DNA of 64,000 nt from Panopea generosa (lineage: Eukaryota; Mollusca; Bivalvia; Adapedonta; Hiatellidae), in the NCBI GenBank assembly GCA_029582155.1, contig CM055903.1:43973769-44037768 (forward strand), given 5' to 3'. Shown here one piece after another: positions 22,288-32,417 of this stretch. The position numbers were made by a program, and so were the translations under genes. Below the pieces are notes generated by a model. It saw only the letters and a program-made list of their open reading frames with translations. It was not told the origin of the DNA and did no database searches. Every line of letters starts with the position of its first letter. Within the stretch, counting starts at the first letter, position 1.

Positions 22288-22382
22288 GTTGACAACAACA
22301 ACAACAGCAGCAGCAACAAAACAATGACAACAACAACAGCAGCAGCAGCGGCAACAACAAAACAAAGACAGCAACAACAACA
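22288..22382. repeat. (CAA/CAG)n microsatellite
   Basis: Interrupted runs of caa and cag with a cgg, about 95 bp. On the minus strand it gives Leu/Val/Cys runs in a meaningless frame. Confidence 0.9.
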
Positions 22383-22910
22383 TCTTTCATTCAGTATAAA
22401 GTAAAGTTGCAATGCTTCTAGCTTACTAATTAGACATTGAATATACAGTGAAACTTCAATAGGCTGCCTTGAGGACAATAAAAAATTATTTGATCCTGAA
22501 CGTTTTTGTGAATATTTCATAGTATGCAATTGAGATGTTAATAAATACTAGAAATGTGTCCGTGGCACATGAATGCCCTCTCTATATGTGAGTGCACTTT
22601 ATAAAAATATGAGTCCAAATGAGTCAATAACTCCTGTAAAATTGGACTGATGTAAAAAAAAAAAGGAATTTGACCTGTATTTGATAACTATACAGCTAAG
22701 AACCAAATATTAAATACATAGAACCTTTTAGACAAAAGATGCACTCACGAAACGTAAGGATAGGGGCAATACTTCAATATCCTATTATCATATTTTGAAT
22801 GGGGCGGAATGAAATAAAGGAAAACACAATTTTAGTATTTCTTTTCATTTTCATTGTAAATTTGAGATTAAAAACACAGTAATGTATTTAAAATATATAT
22901 GCATTTTTAA
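22383..22910. other. No gene seen; possible unknown dispersed repeat
   Basis: The phrase ataactcctgtaaaatt.gac near 22628 recurs near 27821, hinting at a dispersed repeat of unknown type. Confidence 0.3.
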
Positions 22911-23125
22911 TGGAGTTTGATGCTATTCTCAACACATGACAGTTACACATGGAAATATTATCCAGTTTTACTGGTGGAGGGAGATCTCAGAGTAAATCTG
23001 AGTAGAACCACTGTCCATCCACAAGTGTTACTGCCAAATGTTCTCACATAAAATGTTTTGCCCCGAGCAGGGACTCAAACCCAAGGCCTCTACAGTGACA
23101 GGTAAGTCGGCATAAGATAACAGCA
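22911..23125 (-). repeat. SINE-C
   Basis: Tail side ttctcaacacatgacagtta, then ttttactggtggagggagat, gagtagaaccactgtcc and tgttctcacataaaatg. The head has B-box-like gggactcaaacccaaggcct and is cut at tacagtgacaggtaagt. Confidence 0.8.
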
Positions 23126-23589
23126 TCTTAATAATATAATACAAATGCTTATAAAAGCACAAACTGCTTTTTCATACCAAATATCACACAATTTTGTCTT
23201 TTGGTGCAAACCCCGCTAGTTTGTGTCAGTAACCTACATAATTCTGAAATTCTGGATTCCAATTATATAATGATGGACGGAATGTCTGATCAATAGCTCC
23301 ATCATCACTTTCCTTAATCAAAACTGGAAATTATCTGGGACACAATTTCTGTAGGAAACATTTAACCAATCAAATGATGTAAAATAGAACAATTCCAGGA
23401 TCCATATCATCTATTTTGATATAAACTGCATTTTATTGCACAACTGTTTCCACTGATCGATAAACATACAAGCAGTCATTTCAAAGAGTCTAAAGGTAGG
23501 AAAGTACCCAAACTCATTATTCAGGGAACGAAAGCACAAAATTCATTGGAAATTGTAGCATTTTATTAGTATTATTGGGTTTTTAAATG
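23126..23589. other. No feature seen
   Basis: No element or coding signal recognised. Confidence 0.4.
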
Positions 23590-23770
23590 AAGTGGGTGGT
23601 ATAGTGGATTGGGTAATGGCCAGTTGCGCCTAAGATTGTAAAATTCAATCCCAGACCCAACCAGATAGACTCACAAAAATACCACTCAGTACTGGTCTGG
23701 TCTACCCAGAAATGGACTTGAGATTCATATATATGCTAAGCTATCTTTTAAATCAATCTAAAATGAACTT
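23590..23770 (+). repeat. SINE-D, diverged
   Basis: Head gtgggtggtatagtggattg, B-box-like aaattcaatcccagaccca, then cactcagtactggtctggtc, tacccagaaatggactt and tatatgctaagc. Confidence 0.75.
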
Positions 23771-24726
23771 GTATAACCATGACTCATATTAAGGGCGGCA
23801 ATGTCCCCAACTCATTACAATGAGTAGCAAATGCCTTAAAGTCATTGTAAATGGCGACAAGAATAGTAAAGTAATAAAAAAATATGTACAAGGCATGCTA
23901 AAGCAATACCAAAGGGTAACGAGGACCTTGAACGTTATCCATTTTAAACAGTACCAATATCTGTAAATAATATAATGGTAAAAACACACCCAAATCAGTG
24001 AAATGGTACAATTAAGTACTTCACGGTCACAATAGAAGGATTTTTTTTACTTGGCCTAAGCACTACTACCCCAACTGCCATCATCATGAGCAATGATATC
24101 ATTTTATGATGACACAATTTTTCATTTTTCATTTTACATGTATTTTAAGGCAATGTCACAAAGGATACAGATAACTGTTTGAAATGTACAAAGATCTGAG
24201 ACCGTACTATATCAAATTAAAATCTCAAACAAACTCAAAATATCAAGATGACATACAGTCGGTCTATTTTTAACTTTAATTAATCCCTGAGAATACTTTA
24301 ATTCCGTGACCCTTAACAGTATCAATGTAATCGAAGTTATCGAAGCCACCTTATCAGAACCGCAAGACAACAGAACATGTGCCAGCACTTTCCAATATCC
24401 CAAGGGACATAATCCTGGGATTACTGGAATATTTGAGATATCTATATCTACATCTATTGGGGATTACAGTATCTCTGGTATGTATCAAGTAAACATCAAC
24501 AAAGGAAACATTAAAGGCAGTACTAAATGCAAATGGAATTGTGATATGCAAAATTAATTAAATGAGGAACAAATTTGAAGCCATCAATTATTTTGGACGG
24601 TATACAACATAATGAATCAAACCTGAAATAAGCACCATCGCTAAGCAATTCATAAGCAAGCAGTCACTGATTTTGTTTTCATGTTCATGGTTTAAGTTTA
24701 AAAAAAAGTTGTCGTTTTCTGTCAAA
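23771..24726. other. No gene recognised
   Basis: Frames of 65-83 residues overlap on both strands at 24212-24557 without any motif I know. Confidence 0.3.
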
Positions 24727-24828
24727 ATGGAGTTCTCCATGGCTGTGTGGTCTAAAGCGCTGCCACCTAATGATCACTTACATGCACCACTCATTGCTGA
24801 GGTCATTAAAGATTGTTGAAAGTGACAT
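24727..24828 (+). repeat. Chimeric SINE: C-type head, A-type tail
   Basis: Starts as SINE-C (agttctccatggctgtgtgg, tctaaagcgctgcc, gatcactta, cattgctgaggtc). It then continues with the SINE-A 3' part (aaagattgttgaaagtgac, attgaacaatacaata). The core and body of both parents are missing. Confidence 0.65.
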
Positions 24829-24911
24829 TGAACAATACAATACCAGTGTAGCTGCACAATAACTTCGTCTTTAACATTGTGAATTTTATAATGTTTTTCT
24901 TTTAATTTTTT

Positions 24912-25160
24912 AACTGTAGTCAGTGCACCTAACCATAGTTCCTGGTATCTGTTAGGCCATTTACTAGTACCAGACACACCATATCTCTGAAAGTCATTGA
25001 CTTCTTACCCACATATTTAGAGGTGGGAGATTAATAGCCTTAAAAACAAATTTCATAACTAATCATCATAGAGACTGTGGCTGGGTAGGGATTCAAACTC
25101 TTGACCATTGAACTGACAGTCAGTCAGGCAGTGTAGCAGCATGAGCTGGCCAAGCCAAGC
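24912..25160 (-). repeat. SINE-B, old copy
   Basis: gtgcacctaaccatagttcc, taggccatttactagtacca, tcatcatagagactgtggct and gggattcaaactcttgacca follow SINE-B order on the minus strand. Confidence 0.75.
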
Positions 25161-25586
25161 ATTGTGAGTGATGTGTCATATTGCATAATTGTAATTAGTG
25201 TAAAATAAAGTTTATTATAAGTACTGTACAAGTGGTGTATAAATACTGTATAAGTAGTGTATAATCCTACTGCAAAAGTGAATGTCGTGTCCAGAAAACA
25301 TGAAAAACAATTAACCTGAAAAGTTTACATATAATTTGTTTTTATTAATTATACATGTCTTTTCCAGTGTCCTCAGGCTTTGTTACAAATATCAACATTA
25401 TTTTCTCTCTTGCTGAAACATAATATTATACAACAAAATGAGATTAATTATCATCTTTGTAGGCAATTTGTGTGTTGAAAGATATACTTTTTCTCTTGGT
25501 TTGACCAAAGTATCAGAGAAGAGTGGGCCAGGTCATGAAAAACTCATACAGGGGTGAGGACAACTTTAATTAAATTGATTCCAGTT
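25161..25586. other. No gene seen
   Basis: A small tandem phrase (taagtactgtacaagtggtg, taaatactgtataagtagtg) near 25219-25262; otherwise nothing recognised. Confidence 0.4.
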
Positions 25587-25636
25587 GCTTTGTTTATGAT
25601 GTTGTTGTATGGTGTTTAGCGTCGCTTTGTTTATGA
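25587..25636 (-). repeat. Ultra-short SINE-A tail insertion with target-site duplication
   Basis: gctttgtttatga occurs at 25587-25599 and 25624-25636. The 24 bases between (25600-25623) are exactly the SINE-A 3' end read on the minus strand, tgttgttgtatggtgtttag plus cgtc. The full element continues with gcttt at this point, so the junction lies in a short homology between element and target. Confidence 0.88.
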
Positions 25637-25722
25637 ATTAACATATTTGCCATTATGTATAATTTTTCTCAATATTTTTCAAGAAAGATCTTGACTAACA
25701 GTAATAGTAATAGAAATAGTAA

Positions 25723-25965
25723 TTTTGAATATTTAGCACCTAACCACTATTTCCTGGGATCCTGAAAGGTTAACCAGTACCCCAACACACCCATCTTTGC
25801 AGGTAACTGATAACTTTCCCACTTGAATCAACAGTGAGAGATGCATGACAATGAGAAGCAATGTCATACATCAATCTTCATGGAAACTGGGGCAAGGCAG
25901 GGATTCAAACTCATGACCCTGGATTGGAAGTCAGACACCCTACTGGCTGGGCTAGTCAGACTCAG
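25723..25965 (-). repeat. SINE-B
   Basis: aatatttagcacctaaccac (a piece of the 3' part is missing), tgggatcctgaaaggttaac, gtaactgataactttcccac and gggattcaaactcatgaccc. The head ends ggctgggctagtcagac. Confidence 0.85.
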
Positions 25966-26075
25966 CTATTAGTTAGAGTAATAGTAGTAGTTGGTAATTG
26001 TAATAGTAATAGTAAGCAATTATAATAGTAGCGGTAGCAGAAACAGCAGCAGCAGTAATAATAATAATATAATTA
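25966..26075. repeat. Impure (TAG/CAG/TAA)n microsatellite
   Basis: Runs of agtaatagtaatagtaag, agcagcagcag and taataataataat over about 110 bp. Confidence 0.8.
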
Positions 26076-26424
26076 CAATCTACAGGATTTCACTGAACCA
26101 TTGATAATGTTGATGACTTAATCAATACCACAGCTGTACCAAACACTAGGGAGTAGGTGAAGACAACGTGTTTTGACCACAGCATGAAAATACAGCTGCT
26201 GCTATTATCAATCAACTAATTAAATAAACAATAGTGTGTGCAAGAGGGGGTCAGGTACCCTCATTAATTGGCTCCATTATCACATGGTATTTACACTAAT
26301 AATCATGAGGTGATTGCTAGATAAACTCCGAAACAATACAACTGCCACTCACTAATTGATATTACAGGGTTACTGTACTATACTTGGACTAAAAGATAGG
26401 GAAAATTTATTTATTTTTTTCTAT
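26076..26424. other. Unique-looking block, possible conserved non-coding DNA
   Basis: Complex, non-repetitive sequence with several TAAT/ATTA cores (ctaattaaat, tcattaattgg, actaataatcatg, cactaattgatatt). This is only a hint of a homeodomain-type regulatory block. Confidence 0.2.
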
Positions 26425-26700
26425 TTGAATATTAAGCATCATTTTTATGCCAGCCAGGGCTAACAGCCGGTCAGTTGACCAAATCATTCTTTCCTGGGAT
26501 CTTGGAAGGTTAGCCAGTACTCAAGCACATCCATCTCCAAGAGTAGCAGATAACTTTCCCACTTGAATCAGTGAAGAGAGAAAAATGACAAAGAGTTTCA
26601 ATGTTGCATATCAATCATCATGGAAACTGTTGCCCAGGTCTGTATTCAAACTTACAACACCTGAATTGATAGGCAGAGGCACTACTGGCAAATAGGCCCA
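26425..26700 (-). repeat. SINE-B
   Basis: ttgaatattaagcatcattt, gccagccagggctaacagcc, tgggatcttggaaggttagc, agataactttcccacttgaa, and a decayed head ending aataggccca. Confidence 0.85.
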
Positions 26701-26949
26701 TTCTTTCATCACATATTTGGACATTTAGTTTTAGTACTCATACACTGGGAGCAGATCAATGGCTTGGTGTTCTAGTCATATGATAACATTTGGCTATCAA
26801 GGGTCTCATCTAGGCTTAACAATGGTATCCTTGTATACAAATATTACTAAAGGCATTTAGTTATAGAGACACATAATGTTGGGACTGGCATGATATTGAG
26901 CAGTACTGTCCATAATACAACTTTGGACCAAATTTGATGACGCTAGGAC

Positions 26950-27165
26950 AAAATGATTTCAACACATAACAGGCTATCATTTCCAGTTTTATTGATGGAG
27001 GAAGACATGGGAATGAATCTGAGTAGAACCACTGTCCCTCTGCAAGAAGTTGGCAAACTTTTTCACATCAGTTTCCTGGACAAAGATGGGCTCAAATCCA
27101 AGACCTCAGTGGTGAGATTTAAGTGATCTTGAGACAGAACCTTAGACCAATCAGCCTCTGAGAAT
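26950..27165 (-). repeat. SINE-C
   Basis: gatttcaacacataacaggc, ccagttttattgatggagga, gagtagaaccactgtccctc and aagttggcaaactttttcac. The head has ctcaaatccaagacctca and ends gaccaatcagcctctgag. Confidence 0.85.
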
Positions 27166-27891
27166 ACTTGATGTTGTGAAGTTATGTCAAGGCATTCTGA
27201 GAAGTAGGAAATACACAGAAGAAACTCCCATAAAACATCAGATTCATTCATATGTTTCTTTAACTTGCTCAGGTGAAACATAATCTGACACTCGGCCAAA
27301 TAATGTACTCTATAAACACAGAGTGATTTATTATTTAATGTATACATCAGAATTTAAGTGGAAAAGAACTCTCAAAAACTGTTTACAATAAATCAAAACT
27401 CTGAAAAGAAAAAAAAAATTGCAGCAACCCAACTGGCAACATTATACACCCATGTAATTATTATGTGCATAATTCAGACTGCCCGTTTTTGCACCCGAGA
27501 CATTTGTATGGCATATCCAACATGTTTAAGCCAGATTTAGTATTCATTACCATAACTTTAGTGGCACCTTGCATTATACTGACTAGGATTTAATGTAGAG
27601 TTGTGTTTTTGTTGTACAGGTATAAAACTGATAATTTAGATATTTAAGTACCGTAGTAATGATAATGAATTTGATTTTACATTTTTATATAAATTTTGAA
27701 ATCCATATTCAACCAGAAACCTGTCTGTTAACGCAAGTTTCCCTGCTATTGATCGAAAACCAATCTTTTACCGAAAATGCGGTTGAAAAGTGGTCATAAT
27801 ATTATTTTTTATATAACTCCTGTAAAATTTGACCAACATTGACTAACATCAAACTTGACCTACACAGGTAAGCAATGTCATGAAATATTAA
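27166..27891. other. No gene recognised
   Basis: Frames at 27063-27347 (-) and 27358-27540 (+) have no motif. The phrase ttgatcgaaaaccaatcttt at 27748 resembles the SINE-C insertion site at 28131-28143 and 28394-28410, suggesting a short dispersed or duplicated segment. Confidence 0.3.
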
Positions 27892-28105
27892 TTAACCCTT
27901 TACTCCATAGATACGCGTTTTCTGCACCAATCACAGGCCTTTCAAAACAGTGCAGGAAGAGTTCAGATTGCTCGTGACAAGCAATCTGAACACTTCCTGC
28001 ACTGTTTTCCACTCTGTCAGTTAATATAAACATAATTCACCCAATAATTCCAAAGCCTCCTATATAAGAGGTCTCTAAAGGTGTCTATATGAAATAAAGG
28101 GTTAA
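27892..28105. mobile_element. piggyBac-like MITE, copy 1
   Basis: Bounded by TTAA at 27892-27895 and 28102-28105. Ends are ccctttactccatagat on the left and, read inward from the right, ccctttatttcatatagac. TTAA sites with CCCT-type ends are the piggyBac hallmark. Inside is a hairpin with 29-bp arms (27944-27972 and 27980-28008) with one mismatch and a 7-nt loop. The arms run aaaacagtgcaggaag to gttcagattgct. It is 206 bp without coding capacity. The copy at 40277-40492 is closely similar. Confidence 0.87.
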
Positions 28106-28132
28106 ACATCTAGACCCCTTTAGAAGTTATTG

Positions 28133-28404
28133 ATCAGAAACCAGGGGTCTTCTGTGACCGAGTGGTCCAAGGCGCCATCTCAACATCACTTACTTCTCAC
28201 TGCTGGGGTTGCAGGTTCGAGTCCCACTTGCTACAAAAACTTAATGTGACAAAGTTGCCAGTAACTTGTGGAAGAACAGTGGTTCTACTCAGATTCATTC
28301 CGGGGTCTTCCTCCATCAATAAAACTGGATATGCCATAATTATATATCCTGAAATGTGTTGAAAATGGGGTTAAACCCCATTTAAAAAAATTTATCAGAA
28401 ACCA
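28133..28404 (+). repeat. SINE-C, complete, perfect 11-bp target-site duplication
   Basis: atcagaaacca at 28133-28143 and 28394-28404. Full SINE-C between: head gtgaccgagtggtccaaggc, B box aggttcgagtcccacttgc, core aaagttgccagtaacttg, ctggatatgccata, and tail ggggttaaaccccatttaa plus poly(A). Confidence 0.94.
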
Positions 28405-28706
28405 ATTTTTTACCAAACAGACATGGGTTAGAATGGTGGGGGCATAAAAACTACCATTTCTTTTATCAGGATGATAAAATAGCATCCAGTTTTTTTGATG
28501 ACATAAATCAGAAGAGAACTTATTCCGCAAGTGGATGGTGAACTTTCTCACTTAAAATCTTAAAATGGAGCTGGCCAAGTCTTCTCAGCAGCGAGAAGTA
28601 TACAACTTGAGGCATTGACTCTTACAACTAAGCTATGGAAAACCATTCAATATATGGTTCAACTAGCCAGGATTCTCTGTGGCCACGTGGTCTAATGTAG
28701 CGTCTC

Positions 28707-28887
28707 AAGACTGGGTGGTAGTGTAGTGGATAGTGTTGACCGCTCACGCCTGCACGATCCGATGCCTCTCAATAAAAAAATAATTCAGCACTAATTCTAC
28801 ACAGGAAGCAGACTCAAGAGCGGTTAATATAAGTTCTGAGCCTTCTTCGCAATTAAGCTAAATTAAATTAGTATAAACTAAACGTTG
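28707..28887 (+). repeat. SINE-D inserted in SINE-C
   Basis: tgggtggtagtgtagtggat, agtgttgaccgctcacgcc, then a gap where the B box should be, agcactaattctacacagga, agcagactcaagagcggtta and the tail ttaaattagtataaac. No clear target-site duplication remains. Confidence 0.82.
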
Positions 28888-29025
28888 ATGATTCATCTAT
28901 CACCACTGAGGTCATGGGTTCAAATCTAGCATGGGTAAAAAATGTAATGTGAAAAAGTTTGCCAGTTACTTGCAGAAAGATGGTTGTTCTTCTCAAATTC
29001 ATTTCGAGGTCTTCATCCACCAATA

Positions 29026-29117
29026 GGGGCTAGGGTCAATACACATTTTATATCTCTATCCCTATATAATTATAGTAAACATTTTTTTATAGATTGCCCC
29101 TTGCCCCTGTGTCTCTG
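29026..29117. mobile_element. 92-bp insertion with imperfect inverted repeats
   Basis: ccaata lies on both sides (29020-29025, 29118-29123), where an intact SINE-C has it once. The left end ggggctagggtcaat pairs with attgccccttgcccc near the right end (29093-29107), but ten more bases follow, so the ends are not cleanly terminal. It may be a tiny MITE. Confidence 0.45.
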
Positions 29118-29175
29118 CCAATAAAACTGGATATCATAAAAGTCATAAATTGTCATGTGCTAAAATGGCATTAAA

Positions 29176-30469
29176 CCACTTCCAAAGACATGTATATATA
29201 TATATGTGTACATAATGTATTTGACTAGATTTGAACAAAAAATCATTATAATTTAAAACCTACCCAGTAATGCAGATATACATTTTTATCCTCTTCAGAC
29301 TTTTGCTAAAAAATAATCCAGATTTATAAATCCGTCAACGCATCTGGATATTATGACAATATCAAACCACGATCAAATCACTGATAAAAAGAAGTCTCTT
29401 GTGACTTTACACATTTATTTCAAATTTCCATATTTCCATACAACATTTTCATTCTTCTTTTCAAAAAAGTATCACACTCAACAGAGCACAATGACAATTT
29501 ACATCAAATCATTCATTTTATTCCATCAGATCCATCACGATTTACATATTAAATAAAATTATCAATAAAATCCACTTTTTCAATAGTGACAATTAACTTC
29601 ATTTCCTACAGATATTCTACAGATATTCAGGCATGAAAATCTCACAATCTGCTAAAATTAATAAACACTAATTAACAAATGACTGTTTTTCATCATCACA
29701 ATTACTGGTAATATCAATATAATTTGTTCCTCTGGTCAGTTTTCATTCCATCCATATCTCAGAAGTAAACAGAATTTGAATTCCAACTGATGCACATAGT
29801 GCTAATCCATTTCAAACAAAGGGGTTAAAAGTTATTTCAGTGTATCGCCCAAACAAACGACAGTACAAATGTTTTTTTTGTTTATGACAGTACTCCTAGC
29901 GTCATCCTACTTTCACTTTATTCGTAGTACACTACACTTAGTACACCTTGTCAAATACAGATCACCTGTCACCGGTCTCGCTCAAGTGAACACAGGCAAA
30001 ATATACCCAAGAACGGAGAATAAACATTGCAGCTTGACTGGTCGAAGGACAATTACTCCCCTTCAATTGTACACACATGGACTGGTCCCAAATGTGCAAG
30101 ATGGAGAACAGCTGTCCACTAATAGATAAATTCTCGCCTATAAGAATATAGTATCTAAGGAGAAAGTCTGATGCCAAATGGAAAGTTGGTGAAATTTTCT
30201 GGAACATAAAACCTGGAGACCGTTTGTCTGGTATATTTATGGAATTAACAGGTAGAATAAAATTCACAAAATTATCTCTTGCAAATGCATTAAACTTCAC
30301 ATTAATGTGAAGTAAAGTATCTTTATGGTGTAAAGAATAACTAAAGTTGAAAGCAGTTGCAAGCTGTAAGGATTGATTCCTGATTGTTTTATTTATAATG
30401 GATGATTATACCAAAAAAAGAATTAACAAAAAATATTTTTACAAATTGAAAAAAGTGGTTTGATTTTAT
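29176..30469. other. No gene recognised; perfect palindrome
   Basis: Includes a (TA)n run near 29193 and the perfect 20-bp palindrome acttcacattaatgtgaagt at 30294-30313. Overlapping frames at 29869-30129 (+) and 29962-30300 (-, 112 residues) are somewhat richer than background, but I recognise no domain. Confidence 0.3.
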
Positions 30470-30545
30470 TTCAGTAGGGTTAAACACCACTTTCAAAAAT
30501 AACTTTAATATGGTATACAGTTTTATTGATACAGGAAGACCTCAG
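30470..30545 (-). repeat. SINE-C 3' fragment
   Basis: cagtagggttaaacaccact, ttcaaaaat, acagttttattgatacagga and agacctcagtatt. It is cut off where SINE-D sequence begins. Confidence 0.65.
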
Positions 30546-30712
30546 TATTGTACACACCAGTGGTTGCGAGTTTGATCCCCATCTCAATCCAATGTCTCTC
30601 AAAAAACAACATTCAGAACTGGTTCTACCAAGGAAGTAGATTCAAGAGCGGTTCAAATGAGCTTTCAGTTTTCTTTGCAATCAAGTTAAAATGAATAAGT
30701 ATAAACAAAAAA
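30546..30712 (+). repeat. SINE-D, 5'-truncated
   Basis: Starts near the B box (ttgcgagtttgatccccatc), then attcagaactggttctacca, agtagattcaagagcggttc, and tail gcaatcaagttaaaatgaat. Confidence 0.8.
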
Positions 30713-30714
30713 TA

Positions 30715-30913
30715 TTGTGCAGGCTGCCACACCAAAGTGTCAAGCTGCAGCAGACCCATAACATGATACCACAGCCAGTAATACTGAGCCAACCAGTCCT
30801 TGAACATTGCCATTTTTACAGTCTTTAGCATGGCCTCCATGGCTGGTGATCAAACCTATAAAATGCTGTTTGCAAGGCAGATGGTCTACCAAATACTTGA
30901 CTACTGTGCAGTT
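30715..30913 (-). repeat. SINE-A, old copy
   Basis: aggctgccacaccaaagtgt, gataccacagccagtaatac and acagtctttagcatggcctc. The head ends gcaaggcagatggtctacca. Abuts a SINE-B. Confidence 0.7.
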
Positions 30914-31122
30914 TACAGTCTCAACGATGACTGGTATGTGATATTGTGTCTCAATGTCATTCATCTCTCACCACTGATTTAAGTGGGAAAGTTATCAGTT
31001 ACTTGAGAAGACGGGTGTGCCAAAATACTTGTTAACTTTACAGGATCCCAGGTAAGAGCGGTTAGGTCAACTTATCATCAGTTAACCTTTGATGGCATAA
31101 AAATGACACCAAATATTCAAAC
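30914..31122 (+). repeat. SINE-B, 5'-truncated
   Basis: Starts just after the head (cagtctcaacgatgactgg), then atctctcaccactgatttaa, the core gaaagttatcagttacttga, aggatcccaggtaagagcgg and the tail aaatgacaccaaatattcaa. Confidence 0.85.
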
Positions 31123-31605
31123 AATTGGAGTAAAGCATGAGTGTGTTTTCCAGCAAATTTAAATTACCAGGACAGACTGGGACTGACCAATAGTCTGGTA
31201 TATATGAAAATTCTGGTAGACTGGTTCAATGATAACGTGCAATATTTCTATCTGCAGCAGCACCTATCCTGACACTAAAGATAAAGAAGCCCTTTATCGG
31301 CAAATCAAGTGTAAATATTTTTACTATAAATAAATATTTTGACAGCTTAAGGTCATCTGATGTAAAAACTGATATTTGAAACATGTTACATTTATTTTTT
31401 TCATCAAATAATAAAATGTATTTTGTTGGACCAATTCCACTATGGTTAATATTTTAATAGGATCGTTTCAGTTTATTGGTTTAATTGATTTTACTCTTTT
31501 TTTACCAGGCTTTACTTTAAATTTTTCTACTCAGACTCACAGCCTAGTCATATTCTATTTATTGAAAGAATACCTGCAGTTTTATTGTAAATTCCTGCAG
31601 AAGTC
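31123..31605. other. No feature seen
   Basis: AT-rich, no recognised repeat or coding signal. Confidence 0.4.
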
Positions 31606-31775
31606 CTTTGTGGCTGAATGACGTGAGTTGTGACTAAGAAATTTTGAGCACTGATTCAAGATCATGAACCAAATCTCACTGCTACGGTTGTGAATTTGAG
31701 CCCGGCTTAGTTAAAAAAAAAAGTTTGTAATTTATTCTAGAATTGCCAATGGTTCATTCTACTCAGATTCATGCA
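31606..31775 (+). repeat. SINE-C head and core, diverged
   Basis: gtcctttgtggctgaatgac, B-box-like gtgaatttgagcccggct, a poly(A) tract at 31712-31722, tagaattgccaatggttcat and tctactcagattcatgc. Confidence 0.65.
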
Positions 31776-31844
31776 CACATGGTTATGTCCTTCTGTTTTA
31801 GCTGGATATATTTCTGCTTTGTATTTCCAACTTGTGACTTCATT

Positions 31845-32417
31845 TTGGCCATTTTTTTATGAGTGGGTATGATGGTTAGATGAGATTGTCCAATCAGGCA
31901 TTTGGACTCAAAGCTTAATTTTAGAGATTTTTTATGAGTTTGTATGACGGTTAGATGAGATTGTCCAATCAGGCATTTGGACTCAAAGCTTAATTTTAGA
32001 GATTTTTTATGAGTTGGTATGACGGTTAGATGAGATTGTCCATCAGACATTTGGACTCAAAGTTCCAATTAAGGCATTTTTTTATGAGTTGGTATGATGG
32101 TTAGATGAGATTGTCTAATCAGGCATTTGGACTCAAAGCTTAATTTTAGAGATTTTTTATGAGTTGGTATGACGGTTAGATGAGATTGTCCATCAGACAT
32201 TTGGACTCAAAGTTCCAATTAAGGGATTTTTTTATGAGTTGGTATGATGGTTAGATGAGATTGTCTAATCAGGCATTTGAACTCAAAGCTTAATTTTAGA
32301 GATTTTTTATGAGTTGGTATGATGGTTAGATGAGATTGTCCAATTAGGTATTTGGACTCAAAGCTCCAATTTAGGGATTTTTTTATGAGTTGGTATGATG
32401 GTTAGATGAGATTGTCC
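31845..32417. repeat. 75-bp minisatellite, about 7.7 copies, alternating types
   Basis: tatgagttggtatgatggtt starts units at 31858, 31933, 32008, 32083, 32158, 32233, 32308 and 32384. The unit end alternates: type a (gcttaattttagagatt) and type b (gttccaattaaggcatt), in the order a a b a b a b. Since 75 is a multiple of three, a 25-residue repeat appears in a minus-strand frame, but a one-base deletion in the b units breaks it. Confidence 0.94.

Larger units (their letters stand above)
28669..29175 (+). repeat. SINE-C, split by two insertions
   Basis: Head piece gattctctgtggccacgtgg to gcgtctcaagac ends at 28706. The element resumes at about 28888 (gatgattcatctatcaccac) and runs through B box gggttcaaatctagc and core gtttgccagttacttgcaga. 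It is broken again at 29026-29117 and ends aaatggcattaaaccac. Confidence 0.82.

Noticed and set aside
22206-22529. 107-residue minus-strand frame with Cys/Val/Leu runs as a membrane protein
   Set aside because: The runs are read-through of a (CAA/CAG)n microsatellite.
27944-28008. microRNA gene from the strong hairpin
   Set aside because: The hairpin is inside a MITE present at least twice; the arms are almost perfectly paired, more like a MITE fold-back than a typical miRNA precursor. No expression evidence is available.
29962-30300. 112-residue minus-strand frame as a gene
   Set aside because: No recognised domain, an overlapping frame on the other strand, and no splice or codon-bias support.
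31769-32050. 93-residue frame with a perfect 25-residue repeat (75-bp array) as a repeat protein
   Set aside because: The frame is broken by one-base deletions in alternating units, so it is not maintained across the array.
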